Origin: Paludisphaera borealis
Lineage (GTDB): Bacteria > Planctomycetota > Planctomycetia > Isosphaerales > Isosphaeraceae
Assembly (NCBI RefSeq): GCF_001956985.1
Contig: NZ_CP019082.1
Location: forward strand, 806,001-870,000
DNA: 64,000 nt
Direction: 5' to 3'
Part shown: positions 36,304 through 44,940 of the stretch, one piece after another
Numbering within the stretch: the first letter of the stretch is position 1
Layout of the letters: each line of letters opens with the position of its first letter
Made by a program: the position numbers and the translations under genes
The notes under the pieces: generated by a model
Databases searched by the model: none
What the model was told of the DNA's origin: nothing
The model's input: only the letters and a program-made list of their open reading frames with translations

Positions 36304-36588
36304 TCAGCGGTCGCGCTTGCGGCGTGGTTCCAGCGGCGTGTCCGTGGCCTTGGCGGCCTCGGCGATCGCCAGGTCGACGCCCTCGACGACCGCCGCCAGC
36401 GAATCGCGCACCTGGACGACGTGGGCGAGCAGCGCCTTGCGGCTCTCGGGGTCGAGCCGGGGGAGCTGGCCGAGCGCGTCTTGAACCTGCTTCGAGTGCC
36501 ACAGTTCGCGAGCCCGGCCGAGCTGGTACAGCGTTCGGCCCTCGGCGGCGCGCTCGATGAACGGCCAGAGACCGGGGAACGTATACAT
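36304..36588 (-). CDS. Small helical hypothetical protein
   Basis: 94 residues, largely helical (ALLAHVVQVRDSLAAVVEGV; AAEGRTLYQLGRARELWH), with a basic C-terminus (EPRRKRDR). No family recognised. Lies between the major capsid gene and the connector-like gene in the same operon. Confidence 0.5.
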   Translation of the reverse strand: MYTFPGLWPFIERAAEGRTLYQLGRARELWHSKQVQDALGQLPRLDPESRKALLAHVVQVRDSLAAVVEGVDLAIAEAAKATDTPLEPRRKRDR

Positions 36589-36700
36589 GGTTGTGATAGT
36601 CCTGATCGGTCGAGGGGCGAGGGTCCGCCCGCTCGCGGCGACGCGCGGCGGACGGACCCCGGGGCGGGAGGAGGCGGAAGGGATCGGGAATCCGGAACGA

Positions 36701-37843
36701 TCAGGTCGCGGAGAAGGCGGTGATGCCCGAGACCCACGCGTGGTGCGCCTCGTTGTCGATCTCGATGGCGCCTTCCATGATGATGTCGCCCTCGAAGGCG
36801 TCGCCGCGCGAGCCGCGGGGCTTGTCGATCATCGACCGCTTGAGCCGGACGCGGGCCTCGTGAGCCGACAGGCAGATCGCGGTGCCCGGCCGCAGCAGCG
36901 GGGCGGGGATGATCGAAATGCCCGAAAGGAACGGCGCCTCGAACAGGTCGATCGGCACGCCGAACACATTCGACCCGGCGTTGATCCGCATGGCCGCGTG
37001 GCCCCACACGGCGAACGCGCTGAGGAAGTCGGTGCTGACGACCAGCAGGCTGGGGTTGCCGCCGCCGTTGAAGCAAGCCTGAAGCGTGTCGCGGATGAGG
37101 TCGCTGGGCTTGTAGGCCGCGGCGTTCGTCGGGGCGGTCGTGTTGTTGGTCGCCAGAATGCTCTGCACGCCCTTCATCAGCGGCCGGCTGGAGGCGGAGG
37201 TCAAGCCGACCCCCTTGCCGTAGTAACAGGCGCTCTCGAAGTCGTCCATCACATGCTGGACGGCCAGCATCCGGTCGCGGTCGAGCGGCGTAGCGTAGGC
37301 GCTGCCGTAGTTCGAGTCAGCCTGCAACGCACCGCCGACCTGGTAGGCGTGCTGCACGGTCTGGCAGTACTGGGTGGTCGCCTGGGGAATCCGGCTGACG
37401 CTGGCGATGTTCGTCTCGGAGCCCGTCCGCGAGTTGCTGATCAGGTAGACTGAAAGCAAGTCGTTGTGGGCGGCGGCCGTGGTGCCGGCGTAGCCGCGAG
37501 TCAGCGTCACCGTGTTCGTGGCGCTGCTGACGGCCGTGATCAGCAGATACTCCTGCTCGATCTGGACGACGTCGCCGGTGTCGAAGATCGATGCGTCGGC
37601 GACGATCGCCGTGGTCGCCGCGGCGGTGAGGGGGCCGCCGTTGGCCAGGGCGATCGATCGCGGCCGGTAGTTGTCGTTAGTGATCAAGAACTGCGGAGCG
37701 CCGGTGGGCAGCTTCGGCAGCCGCGAGACCAGCGGGTTGCGGTTCACGAACCAGTTGATCGCCACGCCGAACACGTCGTTCGGAAGGACCCCGGCGTTGA
37801 AGGCGGAGAACTGCGACAAGGGGCCGTTTTCGTAGGAAGGCAT
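36701..37843 (-). CDS. Major capsid protein, SU10-like
   Basis: 380 residues from the ATG at 37843. N-terminal FSAFNAGVLPNDVFGVAINW leads to a hinge and a small inserted domain at about residues 68-136 that ends VTLTRGYAGTTAAAHN, characteristic of SU10-type capsid proteins (DUF5309 family). The following 240 residues fit the HK97 fold: RMLAVQHVMDDFESACYYGK (spine helix region), then LLVVSTDFLSAFAVWG and a C-terminal domain with DIIMEGAIEIDNEAHHAWVS. It follows the scaffold-like gene as usual. High confidence for capsid, moderate for the exact family. Confidence 0.82.
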   Translation of the reverse strand: MPSYENGPLSQFSAFNAGVLPNDVFGVAINWFVNRNPLVSRLPKLPTGAPQFLITNDNYRPRSIALANGGPLTAAATTAIVADASIFDTGDVVQIEQEYLLITAVSSATNTVTLTRGYAGTTAAAHNDLLSVYLISNSRTGSETNIASVSRIPQATTQYCQTVQHAYQVGGALQADSNYGSAYATPLDRDRMLAVQHVMDDFESACYYGKGVGLTSASSRPLMKGVQSILATNNTTAPTNAAAYKPSDLIRDTLQACFNGGGNPSLLVVSTDFLSAFAVWGHAAMRINAGSNVFGVPIDLFEAPFLSGISIIPAPLLRPGTAICLSAHEARVRLKRSMIDKPRGSRGDAFEGDIIMEGAIEIDNEAHHAWVSGITAFSAT

Positions 37844-37940
37844 GGAAGCATGCTCCGGTCGGTGAGGAAGTGATGCGGGAGGCGGCGGTCGCGGCACATC
37901 GCGACAGGGGCCGCACGACGGGGGGGCTCGGGTGTTGCGA

Positions 37941-38612
37941 TCAGCTCAGCGGGTGCAGGCCGAACGACTGGTACTGGTTCTGGCGATCCCTGAACTGACT
38001 GGCGATGGACTCCAGCGAGCCCGGCTGGACCGAGTGCGGCAGGGCGGGCGCGCGGGTGCCGTCGCTGCCGGAACCTCCTCGCGAGGACGGAGCGAAGAAG
38101 ATCGCGAACTGCGCCGAATCGAGCCGCTCCCGGATCGCCTCGGCCGCCGGGCGACCGCTGACCTTGTCGCGGACCAGAAGCGCGCCCGAGGCGTCGCGGA
38201 CCGTCTCGAACTCGTCCTGAAGCAGTCGGCGGACCATCGCGGCGGCGGCCGTCTTCTGCTCGGGCGAGTCGCCGACGAACGACCGGCCGTGGAACGCCTC
38301 GGCGATCGCCGCCGTCTTCCGCTCCTCGTAAACCTGCCGCTCCAGGCTGGAATACCGCGACAGCGCCTCGGCGTGCTTCTGCTCCCACGCCTGCCGCTGC
38401 TGGCTCAGGGCCTCTTCGATCTGCCCCTTCTCCGCCAGGGCCCGCAGCCGCTCGGACTCCTTCTGCTCCAGCGTCGCCTCCTGCAACCGCTGGTATTCCT
38501 TCAACTGACTCTCCAAGGTCCGCAGCCGCTGCTGCTCCTCGGCCGTCAGCGCCGCCGGGCCCGGGGCCGTCGGGGGACTCGTGTTCGGATGGCCGTCGAT
38601 TGGGTCGTTCAC
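37941..38612 (-). CDS. Scaffolding-like coiled-coil protein
   Basis: 223 residues from a GTG at 38612 with GAGGATC upstream. A long charged coiled coil runs from residue 23 to about 100 (EEQQRLRTLESQLKEYQRLQ), followed by a mixed domain and a Ser/Gly-rich C-terminal segment. The architecture and the place just before the capsid gene match phage scaffolding proteins, which template capsid assembly and then leave. Confidence 0.68.
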   Translation of the reverse strand: MNDPIDGHPNTSPPTAPGPAALTAEEQQRLRTLESQLKEYQRLQEATLEQKESERLRALAEKGQIEEALSQQRQAWEQKHAEALSRYSSLERQVYEERKTAAIAEAFHGRSFVGDSPEQKTAAAAMVRRLLQDEFETVRDASGALLVRDKVSGRPAAEAIRERLDSAQFAIFFAPSSRGGSGSDGTRAPALPHSVQPGSLESIASQFRDRQNQYQSFGLHPLS

Positions 38613-38686
38613 GGATGATCCTCACTCAAGGACATGTCGATAGCTCTTGCTCGGGACGATGCCCGTCGCGCGAGCCGGCCTCATCC

Positions 38687-40318
38687 TTACTCGTTCGATT
38701 CGACTTCGAGGTAGGCGTCGATCTCGGCGTCGAACCGGGTGTAATCCTGATCGTCCAGACCGGGGAGCATCAGCCGGATCAGCCGGCTCAGCAGCTCACT
38801 CTCGGTCTCGGGGGCGTTGCCGGCCGCGGCGAGGATCGCCTGGAACTGGCCGACGGTCCGGGCCAGCTCCTCGCCGGTCGACAGGTCGAACGCGGTGGGA
38901 TACTGCACGCGGACGGCCTCGCGGTCATCGGTCGAAACCGCGCCGTCGCCGAGGACCGTCAGGACCAGCTCGGCGAGCTGCTTCTCGGCGTGGCCGAGCA
39001 CCGCGGCGATCTTGCTCAGCAGGTCGTTGCCCGCCGCCTGGTCGATTCGCTTCGACACGCCGCTCTGGCCGACCGTCGATCCCCCCGTTCCCGAAGCGCC
39101 GGCGGGCTTTGTCAGCAAGGCGGCGCGGTCGGCGGCGTCGCGGAGGTCGGCCTTGTTCAAGCGGATCGACTCGGCCCCGTCCTTCGGGAACGGCACCACG
39201 TCGAACCCCTCGTACGTCGCCGCGCCGCCGTGTGTATTCTTCTTCTTGGGCAGGAGCCAGTTGGGACCGATCGGCACCGTGCCGTCGGCCTTGACGAAGT
39301 CTTCCGGACCTTGCAGCAGCGGGTGCGCCTGCGTCGTGTCGGACAGGATCAACTCGCTGTCCCGGTTGTAATACTCGCGTTGAATTTCGGCGATGCTTTC
39401 ATATCTGGGCACGCCGATATTGCGGCAACGCGGCCGGCGGCGGTCGAAGACGCGGACGATCGGCACGCGGCCGTAACTGTGGGCGATCGGGCCCTTGACG
39501 ACCTCGCCCGAGCCGTCGTAAAGCGTCCACGACGACTCGTCCCAGAACCGCCAGAGGGCCGATCCGTCGTCGGTGACTTCACGGACGAGGCACTCGACGT
39601 AGCGGCCGAGGCGGTCGAGCCGCCACCACACCATGTTTTCGGGGAGGATGTACGAGGCGACGCAACCGTCGAGCCCCAACCGGATCTCGTCGGCCCGCGT
39701 GCGGATCTCCTCGCCGTCGGGCGTCGCCGGGTGGTCGACGATCAGGTCGAGCTGACCGAGGACCAGCAGCAACGGCGCGATCGAGCTGGCCATCCACTGG
39801 TCGATCGATGTGCCCCGGCCGTCGACGTCGCGCCACCAGGCGACCAGCTTCGACGGGCCCTCGCGCTTGACCTCGCGGCTGTAAATCCGGGCGAGGTGCG
39901 TCTCGGCGGCCTCGGCGACGAACGTCGGCACAGGCGTGCGCGCCCGCCGCAGCTCGTAGTCGTCGTCGGTCGCCTGGTTTGCCTGGTCGGACCCCGCCGG
40001 CCGTCCCGTCTGGGGCGAATAACCGGGGTCGAACGACGACGGATACTCGCGCTTGTGCCGCACGAGATTCCGCACCGGCATGCCGTGCATGTCGTAACCG
40101 TAAACGGCCGTGCGGTACGCCTCGCCCCCCTCCCACGAATCGAGCAGCCATCGCCACCGAAGCTGGTGCGAAAGCCACTCGGGGTGAGGATGGTCGAGCC
40201 GGCGGCCGTCCGGCAGCGCGATCCGCGGCATGCCCGCCGCCGGCGACGAAGGAACCAACGCGCCTGTCGTGGTCGAAAATGGCATGGTAGTCTTCGTGCT
40301 CGATGAGGAAGGAATCAT
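38687..40318 (-). CDS. Portal protein
   Basis: 543 residues from the ATG at 40318; an ATG 11 codons later (40285) is an alternative. The sequence is rich in Trp/Arg motifs early (HPEWLSHQLRWRWLLDSWEG), has a central wing-like region (EYYNRDSELILSDTTQAHPLL) and a helical C-terminus (LLSKIAAVLGHAEKQLAELV), as in portal proteins of the SPP1 gp6 type. It lies between the terminase and scaffold genes, the invariant portal position. Portals form the dodecameric DNA entry pore. Family inferred by architecture and position. Confidence 0.75.
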   Translation of the reverse strand: MIPSSSSTKTTMPFSTTTGALVPSSPAAGMPRIALPDGRRLDHPHPEWLSHQLRWRWLLDSWEGGEAYRTAVYGYDMHGMPVRNLVRHKREYPSSFDPGYSPQTGRPAGSDQANQATDDDYELRRARTPVPTFVAEAAETHLARIYSREVKREGPSKLVAWWRDVDGRGTSIDQWMASSIAPLLLVLGQLDLIVDHPATPDGEEIRTRADEIRLGLDGCVASYILPENMVWWRLDRLGRYVECLVREVTDDGSALWRFWDESSWTLYDGSGEVVKGPIAHSYGRVPIVRVFDRRRPRCRNIGVPRYESIAEIQREYYNRDSELILSDTTQAHPLLQGPEDFVKADGTVPIGPNWLLPKKKNTHGGAATYEGFDVVPFPKDGAESIRLNKADLRDAADRAALLTKPAGASGTGGSTVGQSGVSKRIDQAAGNDLLSKIAAVLGHAEKQLAELVLTVLGDGAVSTDDREAVRVQYPTAFDLSTGEELARTVGQFQAILAAAGNAPETESELLSRLIRLMLPGLDDQDYTRFDAEIDAYLEVESNE

Positions 40319-40334
40319 GTCGTGATACGGACGC

Positions 40335-41912
40335 TCAGAACACCCGCCCCGCCTTGGCGCGGCGGAGGGGTTCGGCGGGGCTGGCGCCATCGGGCAAGGC
40401 GACGCGGAGGCCGCCGCGGAGGGCGTCGATCAGGTCTTCCTGCGGGTGTTGCGGGTCGGCGGGATAGTCCATCCACTGGCCCGCGCGTCGAGCCCGGGCG
40501 TAGCTGAGGAAGGCGCTGGCGAGGTGCTTGCAACGTGGGTGGATCTTGAGGCGGACCGTGCCGTCGGCCGATCGCACCAGGCTCTCGATCAGGACCAGGC
40601 CCTCGGTCACGCATCCGGGATACTTCGGCCACTGCTGGATGCCCGTCTCGCCGACGAGGCCGCATCGCTGGTATTCGGAGATGACCGTGGGGCCGACCGG
40701 GTTGCGGGCGCCGCCGGCCGAGTCGGTCGAGACGTACCGCGTGGCGATCCCGCACATCTGATCGGCCAGAGCACGCAGGGCCAGGGCGCAGGCCTCGGCC
40801 GTTCGCCCCTCGGCCAGGAACTCGGCGAACACGTTCACCCGCAGCGGTTCGCGAACCGTCGCCCATTGCGAGCCCGGGTTCACCTGGAAGAACACGGCGC
40901 CCGTGAAAACGCCGCTGTCGACCGCGATATGAACCGGCAACGCCGGGTCGAACTCGGCCGCCTCGCACACGTTGTCGGCCAGGTCGAACTGAGTGAACCA
41001 GACGCCCTCGGCCTGCGGGCCGCGACACAGGTAGTCGCTGGCGAAGACCCGGGCCGACACCCCCTTGACCTTCTGGATCAAGGTTTCAATACCATAGTGA
41101 CCGTTGCTGCGTTTCGCCTTCGGCCGAAGCTTCGGGTCGAGGTGGCGGTCTTCATGGCACCAGGCCATCAACGGGCATTCGGGGCATTTTTCCAGCTTCC
41201 GGCCGCTCCGCGACGTCGGGCAACGCTCAAGGACTTCAAAGACGCAGTACGTGTGCACGGGAAACGCACCGGAGCGTCCTTGTTCGACCAATTCGGCCAT
41301 AGGGCCGGTCAGCTTGTGCCAGGTCGAGGTCATGAGGACGCTCGCCTTAACGCCGCGCAGGTCCATCGCCATGCCGAGCGCCGCTTCGCGGATGTCGGTG
41401 GCGATCTCGTCGACCTCGTCGAGCTTCAAGCTGGCGACGTGCGGGCCGCGGACGCTCGTGGGGCTGGCGGCGAGAATCGAGACCCGCGAGCCGTTGGTGT
41501 AAAGCGCCTCGGTTTTCAGCAGGCGGTCGAGCGTGTCGTCGTCGCCGCCGTAAACCCCCCTGCCCTCGATCACGAGCGCCTTGAGCGCCCGGTAGATCTG
41601 TTCGGACTGAGCCTTCGAGCCCCCCAGGATGTGGGTCTCGTGCCGGGGGTTGAACCGGCTGTTCAGGTGGGTGTCGAGGGCCGAGAGGAACGACTTGCCG
41701 CTGCCGCGCGGTCCGTGCCAGAGCGCCAGCGAGGGGCGGTCGAGCACCTGGCGGGCGAACATGTCGAATGGGGACGAGTGCCCCTGACAGACGGCCCGCG
41801 ACGGGATGCGGATGCCGGTGAACCCGCGAACCCAGTCGCTTAATTCGCCTCGCCCTTGGGGGCGTCGGCCGCGGACGGCATTAAGCAACGGAGCGATCCT
41901 TGACAGGTCCAC
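40335..41912 (-). CDS. terL: Terminase large subunit
   Basis: 525 residues from a GTG at 41912, chosen because GGAGGCC lies just upstream. The ATPase has Walker A GPRGSGKS (residues 67-74) and Walker B SLKLDEVDEI (Asp165, Glu166). The nuclease half shows VHIAVDSG and YVSTDSAGG strands with acidic residues. Between them is a cysteine-rich insertion (RCPTSRSGRKLEKCPECPLM, then CHEDRH) that could bind zinc. This motor packages DNA into the prohead and cuts concatemers. Its start overlaps the end of the small subunit gene by 32 bases and its stop precedes the portal by 16 bases. Confidence 0.9.
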   Translation of the reverse strand: MDLSRIAPLLNAVRGRRPQGRGELSDWVRGFTGIRIPSRAVCQGHSSPFDMFARQVLDRPSLALWHGPRGSGKSFLSALDTHLNSRFNPRHETHILGGSKAQSEQIYRALKALVIEGRGVYGGDDDTLDRLLKTEALYTNGSRVSILAASPTSVRGPHVASLKLDEVDEIATDIREAALGMAMDLRGVKASVLMTSTWHKLTGPMAELVEQGRSGAFPVHTYCVFEVLERCPTSRSGRKLEKCPECPLMAWCHEDRHLDPKLRPKAKRSNGHYGIETLIQKVKGVSARVFASDYLCRGPQAEGVWFTQFDLADNVCEAAEFDPALPVHIAVDSGVFTGAVFFQVNPGSQWATVREPLRVNVFAEFLAEGRTAEACALALRALADQMCGIATRYVSTDSAGGARNPVGPTVISEYQRCGLVGETGIQQWPKYPGCVTEGLVLIESLVRSADGTVRLKIHPRCKHLASAFLSYARARRAGQWMDYPADPQHPQEDLIDALRGGLRVALPDGASPAEPLRRAKAGRVF

Positions 41913-42222
41913 GAACGGCCTCCAGTACCTTGCGGGCGGTCGCGTCGTCGATGGAAAACGTCTCGACGGCTCGATGCGATGCCGGCGGCCCGCCGATTCG
42001 TCGGAACACCTCGTGCTGCGACCGGACGTCGCCGCGGACGGCCCCGGCCACGAGCGAGGAGAGGATGCGCTCGGCCCACGATCGACCCGGGTCGTCGCTC
42101 GACCGGATCACGAACGCGCGGAGCCGGTCGTCGAGACCGACCTGGGCGTCGGAGCCGAGGCCGTCGTCGAGGGGCGCCGGCTCGGCGTCGCCGGTCGGCG
42201 GCTTGCGAGTGGAATGGCCCAT
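41881..42222 (-). CDS. Putative terminase small subunit
   Basis: 113 residues from the ATG at 42222. A disordered acidic N-terminus (TGDAEPAPLDDGLGSD) precedes a helical domain (LSSLVAGAVRGDVRSQHEVF) and a C-terminal helix (IDDATARKVLEAVRGP). Size, helical content and 32-base overlap with the large subunit match small terminases, which recognise packaging sites. No diagnostic motif, so this rests on position. Confidence 0.6.
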   Translation of the reverse strand: MGHSTRKPPTGDAEPAPLDDGLGSDAQVGLDDRLRAFVIRSSDDPGRSWAERILSSLVAGAVRGDVRSQHEVFRRIGGPPASHRAVETFSIDDATARKVLEAVRGPVKDRSVA

Positions 42223-42236
42223 GTTCGCGGCCTCGT

Positions 42237-42584
42237 TCAATGGGAGGAGGAGAGCGGACCGGGAGTCGAGACCGACGTCGCCTGGCCTTCGGGGAGCCGG
42301 GCCAGAATCCGTTCCAGCAACTGAACGACTTCGGCCTGCCTGCGGGCTTCGACCCGGTCTCCGGCGATGTCGGGCGACCGCGCCGACTGGAGTCGTCCGG
42401 CTTGCTCCTGTCGATGAAACGACGCTTGCACGCGTGAATACAGAAGGTTGTACTGTCGCGTCGTCTGGGCCAGCCCAATGGTGAGCGCCACGACGACGCA
42501 GGTTGTAAAGAAGAAGGCCGAGAGCCGGCTCCACTGGTGCCAGACCCAGGCGCAGTAGGTTGTCGCCAGATGTCTAAACGTCAT
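42237..42584 (-). CDS. Small membrane protein with coiled coil (spanin-like)
   Basis: 115 residues: one transmembrane segment near residues 22-40 (AFFFTTCVVVALTIGLAQ), then a charged helical part (YSRVQASFHRQEQAGRLQS; RQAEVVQLLERILARLPEG). This is the outline of an i-spanin (Rz-like) or holin-associated protein. It overlaps the upstream 119-residue gene by 11 bases. Inferred from topology and cluster location. Confidence 0.5.
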   Translation of the reverse strand: MTFRHLATTYCAWVWHQWSRLSAFFFTTCVVVALTIGLAQTTRQYNLLYSRVQASFHRQEQAGRLQSARSPDIAGDRVEARRQAEVVQLLERILARLPEGQATSVSTPGPLSSSH

Positions 42585-42933
42585 GGTCGTCGTCCGCCTG
42601 TAGGCTGATTTCCGGTACGGGGGGCAGGGTCGAAACCGCCGCGCGGGCCGCTTTCGTCCAGGCGAGCAGGGCTTCGATCGCCTGGATCGACTTGTCGTTC
42701 CGGCTCTGAAGCCGCAGCTTGTCCAGCTCGTGATCGCGCTGCTTCTGGCGGTCGAGCCAGAAATCCTTGGTGAACGCCGATAGCGCGGCGACCAGCCCGG
42801 CGCCCCCCAGAAGGAACGATCCGGCGCCCATCGTCGGATCGGTCGAGACCGTCTCGGCGACCACCACCGCGCCCGCGGCCAAGATTCCTCCGGTCAGCGT
42901 GAGCGTCCGGGAGACGTCGGGGATGTAGCTCAT
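42574..42933 (-). CDS. Two-segment membrane protein (holin candidate)
   Basis: 119 residues from the ATG at 42933. Two hydrophobic segments (LTGGILAAGAVVVAETV and GSFLLGGAGLVAALSAF) are followed by a charged helix (DRQKQRDHELDKLRLQSRN) and an acidic tail. This topology is common for class II holins or lysis accessory proteins. Adjacent to the peptidase and other membrane proteins. Confidence 0.5.
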   Translation of the reverse strand: MSYIPDVSRTLTLTGGILAAGAVVVAETVSTDPTMGAGSFLLGGAGLVAALSAFTKDFWLDRQKQRDHELDKLRLQSRNDKSIQAIEALLAWTKAARAAVSTLPPVPEISLQADDDHDV

Positions 42934-43024
42934 GGCGTTCAACGTCCGTTCCCGTGTTGAGTGTCCATTCCTTGATCGAACCGACTGAGCCGGCGACGCG
43001 TCGGAACCGCGTCGCCGGTCCGCG

Positions 43025-43234
43025 TCACTTCGGGCTCGACTTCGCGACCGCGTTCTGAAGACTCACCACGGTGGCGCCGCTGAAGACCAGCGTGAGCGCC
43101 TGGAAGATCGTGTTGATCCCCCCGCTGTAGTTCTTCGACAGGATCATCCCGACCCCCGAAGCCACCGCCGCAATCACCGGCGCGTACTGCTTGGAGGCGT
43201 TGAGAAACTGAATGACAAGTGCGACTGTGCTCAT
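43025..43234 (-). CDS. Very small membrane protein (holin candidate)
   Basis: 69 residues from the ATG at 43234. Nearly the whole length is two hydrophobic helices (YAPVIAAVASGVGMILSKN; QALTLVFSGATVVSLQNAV). Size and layout fit a small phage holin. Just downstream of the C1 peptidase gene, supporting a lysis module. Confidence 0.55.
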   Translation of the reverse strand: MSTVALVIQFLNASKQYAPVIAAVASGVGMILSKNYSGGINTIFQALTLVFSGATVVSLQNAVAKSSPK

Positions 43235-43283
43235 GAGAATGCGCCTTGGAGTGAAAACACGATTGTCAACACGACTGCGCCGG

Positions 43284-43463
43284 TCAGAACGGCGTGAGGT
43301 TCCACACCTGTTCCGAATAGAGGAGGCCGGCGGCGACGACGATGAGGAGGGCGAGGGTGAGGCGGTCTTCGAGGCTGGCGAGGCGTCGGCGTCGGGGGCG
43401 GGAGGGAGGCTGGGGTCCGGGGCGGCTGGCGTACGCTCCGGGCCGTGACCGGGTCGAGATGCG
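43284..43463 (-). CDS. Start-less open frame encoding a possible transmembrane peptide
   Basis: A minus-strand frame ending at the TGA at 43284-43286 reads LASLEDRLTLALLIVVAAGL and then LYSEQVWNLTPF, a plausible single membrane segment with good codon use. No ATG, GTG or TTG is visible in this frame back to the peptidase stop, so it may need a non-standard start, be translated by coupling, or not be a gene. Confidence 0.25.
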   Translation of the reverse strand, partial: RISTRSRPGAYASRPGPQPPSRPRRRRLASLEDRLTLALLIVVAAGLLYSEQVWNLTPF

Positions 43464-43464
43464 G

Positions 43465-44367
43465 TCAGGCGGCCTGATGGTAGCTCCAGCTCGGCGGCAA
43501 GGCCCGGGCGACGAATTGCGGAGCCTTCGCCAGCGCCCAGGAGTCGCCCTGGGCGAGAATCCGCTCGACGACCGCCCTGTCGGCCCAGAAGCTGTAGCTC
43601 GGCTGGCCGAGGGCCGTCGGCCCCACCGGCTGGTCGGGGCCCCAGCTCTGGAGGATGCACGCCCCGGGGCGGTCGAACCGGACCCCGGCGATCACCATGC
43701 AGTGGCCCCAGCTCCCCTTCGCCTGGCAGAAGCCGTCCTTGTCGCGCTGAAGCGTGAAACCCTGGCCGGAACAGATCGACACCGGGTAGCCGTTGCGGAC
43801 CGCCGTCGTCAGCTCGTCCCAGGTTCCGACCCGGGCCGCCGAGCCGAGCTTGAACGCCGCGGCCTCCGCCTTGATCGCCGGCGGGACGCCGCTGTAGCCC
43901 CACTGCTTGGCGCGCTGGCCGCTGTAGGGGCCGTCGGCGCCGAGCATGTCGCGGCTCACCAGGCCGATCGACGTCATCGCCGTGACCGCCGCCGAACCGT
44001 ACGACCCGTCCTGACGGCCGAGGATGCCGGCCGCCTCGCGAGACGACGCGTATATGAACTCGGTGTCGGTCTCACGGTACTCCGCGGGCGCCCCGAGCGC
44101 GATCTCGACGCACTGAAGCAGGTCGACGCCGTGCCCGTGTCCGAAACCGACGCAATCGCCGATCTCTTGTGCGGGATAGGCGGGGAAATCGCCGAGGACG
44201 TCCTTGAACGCCTTGTAAAGCAGGATCGGCGAGCCGTCGGCGGGGACGTCTCGGAACAGGCCGGGGGCGGCGGCGGCGAGCGCCGGGTACTGGGCGGCGA
44301 AGGTCTGTTGAACTTCGTCGGCGCCGAGCCAGCCGGCCGTGAAGAACGGTGGGTTCGATTCGCTCAT
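43465..44367 (-). CDS. C1 (papain-like) family peptidase in lysis position
   Basis: 300 residues from the ATG at 44367 with GAGG upstream. Papain-type motifs: the nucleophile region AQEIGDCVGFGHGHG (Cys72), the His region KGSWGHCMVIAGV (His222) and the place of the NSWG motif, here ACILQSWGPD, with Gln240 in place of the usual Asn. No signal peptide. It may be a lysis enzyme, a virion maturation protease or an internal virion protein delivered with DNA. Neighbours are small membrane proteins typical of a lysis cluster. Confidence 0.72.
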   Translation of the reverse strand: MSESNPPFFTAGWLGADEVQQTFAAQYPALAAAAPGLFRDVPADGSPILLYKAFKDVLGDFPAYPAQEIGDCVGFGHGHGVDLLQCVEIALGAPAEYRETDTEFIYASSREAAGILGRQDGSYGSAAVTAMTSIGLVSRDMLGADGPYSGQRAKQWGYSGVPPAIKAEAAAFKLGSAARVGTWDELTTAVRNGYPVSICSGQGFTLQRDKDGFCQAKGSWGHCMVIAGVRFDRPGACILQSWGPDQPVGPTALGQPSYSFWADRAVVERILAQGDSWALAKAPQFVARALPPSWSYHQAA

Positions 44368-44430
44368 CGCGGGCCTCGTGGGATGGGTCGTGTTGTGCGG
44401 ATGCGATCGATGGGGTGGGCGGGCCGGCGG

Positions 44431-44880
44431 TTACTTCCCGGTTGCGGGGGATTTGAGGCCGGCGGCGAAGCTCCGCCAGGCGGCGGCGAGCGCGGTTTTG
44501 TTCTGGGCCGTGACGTCGGCGTCGGCCGTGTTCTCGGCGACGATCTTGGAGAACGCCGGCGCCGCGGTCTTGTCGAAGAGGGCGACCCGGCCGGCCTGCC
44601 ACGAGCCGGCGACGACGCCGAGCGCGTCGGCGACGCTCTTGCCCGATTCGAGGGCCGAGGCCCCTTCGATCCAGGCGCCGGCGTAGACGTCGCCCAGGCT
44701 CGCCACGTAGGTTCGTCCGATGGTCGTGAGCGGGTCGACGGCTGGCGCTTTGGCCCCCTCGCGGGTTTTCCACGCGAAGGCCGCCGCGGCCAGGGTCGCG
44801 ATCAGGACGATCGTCGGGGAGGCCTTCTTGAACGCCTGGACCGCCGAAGCCGCCGCACGTTGGATTTCGATCAGCGACAT
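44431..44880 (-). CDS. Membrane-anchored Ala-rich hypothetical protein
   Basis: 149 residues from the ATG at 44880; an upstream GTG at 44919 is possible. One transmembrane segment near the N-terminus (KASPTIVLIATLAAAAFAW) precedes a soluble Ala-rich helical domain with YAGAWIEGASALESGKSVAD. It may belong to the lysis or virion set. No family recognised. Confidence 0.55.
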   Translation of the reverse strand: MSLIEIQRAAASAVQAFKKASPTIVLIATLAAAAFAWKTREGAKAPAVDPLTTIGRTYVASLGDVYAGAWIEGASALESGKSVADALGVVAGSWQAGRVALFDKTAAPAFSKIVAENTADADVTAQNKTALAAAWRSFAAGLKSPATGK

Positions 44881-44940
44881 GGTTGCAACACCCTGATTGA
44901 CAAAGAGGATACGACGCACGATTCCCAGTGGCTTGCGGCC

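Noticed and set aside
41881-42534. A longer 217-residue version of the small terminase
   Set aside because: The upstream part is antisense-like in composition and overlaps the spanin-like gene; the ATG at 42222 has GAGG upstream and starts a plausible protein.
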